From Blastocatellia bacterium (GTDB lineage: Bacteria > Acidobacteriota > Blastocatellia > Pyrinomonadales > Pyrinomonadaceae), in assembly GCA_013695195.1 (NCBI GenBank), contig JACDAY010000185.1, positions 1-6,388 of the forward strand: DNA of 6,388 nucleotides, read 5' to 3'. The position numbers were made by a program, and so were the translations under genes. The notes under the pieces were generated by a model, which saw only the letters and a list, made by a program, of their open reading frames with translations, was not told where the DNA came from and made no database searches. Below, piece after piece: positions 6,112-6,388 of the stretch; the stretch's first letter is position 1; the number at the start of each line of letters is the position of its first letter.

Positions 6112-6388
6112 AAAATGTTTCAGTAAATTACGGCGCGATTGAAGCGCTTACGAATATAACGCTTCATGTCGAGCAGGGAGAGGTTGTAACACTGATTGGC
6201 GCAAACGGCGCGGGGAAAACGACGACGCTGCGAACTGTCACGAGCCTGCTCGATCCGAAAGAAGGCCGCGTTATGTACGAGGGCAGACAGATCAGCGGCA
6301 TGCCGACGCATAAGCTCGTTTCAATGGGAATCGCGATGTCGCCGGAGGGACGCGGTGTTTTTGCGAATCTGACCGTTCGGGAAAATCT
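6099..6388 (+). CDS. livF: Branched-chain amino acid ABC transporter ATP-binding protein LivF, cut by right window edge
   Basis: The first 96 codons of the second ATPase subunit are present; the family is about 235-240 residues. The product starts MLTLENVSVNYGAIEAL, as LivF proteins do, and has Walker A GANGAGKT at 34-41. SPEGRGVFANLTVREN (81-96) is the LivF-type Q-loop region, in which a PEGR motif is characteristic and separates it from LivG. The signature, Walker B and switch His lie beyond the window. The start is fixed because an in-frame TAG sits two codons upstream (6093-6095) and no other ATG fits the family N-terminus. No Shine-Dalgarno sequence is visible, because the upstream bases belong to the right arm of the inverted repeat and to the four-helix-bundle remnant. 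Confidence 0.94.
   Translation, partial: MLTLENVSVNYGAIEALTNITLHVEQGEVVTLIGANGAGKTTTLRTVTSLLDPKEGRVMYEGRQISGMPTHKLVSMGIAMSPEGRGVFANLTVREN

Noticed and set aside
6120..6311. Minus-strand 63-codon frame
   Set aside because: It is antisense to the livF start region, which carries a clear Walker A motif on the plus strand.

Overview
The window holds a nearly complete branched-chain / hydrophobic amino acid ABC uptake operon in the order livK-livH-livM-livG-livF, reading rightwards and cut off inside livF. It is preceded by a divergent gene for a group II pyridoxal-phosphate amino acid decarboxylase, which reads leftwards off the left edge. GC content looks mid-range and Shine-Dalgarno sites are patchy. 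The periplasmic-binding lipoprotein carries an Asn/Ser/Met-rich tail of a kind I associate with Acidobacteriota of the Blastocatellia/Pyrinomonadales group. The genes themselves would fit many bacteria, so that taxonomic placement is only a guess.

Layout. Bases 1-1394 (minus): the decarboxylase, missing only its last residues. Bases 1395-1597: a divergent control region with weak promoter candidates in both directions, an 11-bp direct repeat and a stem-loop in the probable livK leader. Bases 1598-2905: livK, the binding lipoprotein. Bases 2906-2998: a gap filled almost entirely by 9-bp repeats arranged as a long hairpin. Bases 2999-3916 and 3961-5169: the permeases livH and livM. Bases 5166-5948: the ATPase livG, overlapping livM by 4 bp. 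Bases 5949-6098: a gap holding heptad repeats, an 11-bp inverted repeat and a short remnant of a four-helix-bundle (23S rRNA intervening-sequence protein family) gene. Bases 6099-6388: the start of the second ATPase, livF.

How it works together. LivK would capture the amino acid outside the membrane and hand it to the LivH/LivM channel, and LivG/LivF would hydrolyse ATP to drive import. The decarboxylase would turn an amino acid into an amine and CO2. A shared substrate between it and the transporter is possible but unproven.

The coding content is conventional and I see no new multi-gene system. The unusual material is in the two larger gaps inside the operon (livK/livH and livG/livF), both occupied by repeat structures. 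The four-helix-bundle remnant, bracketed by an inverted repeat and overlapping the livF start codon, is the most interesting item.
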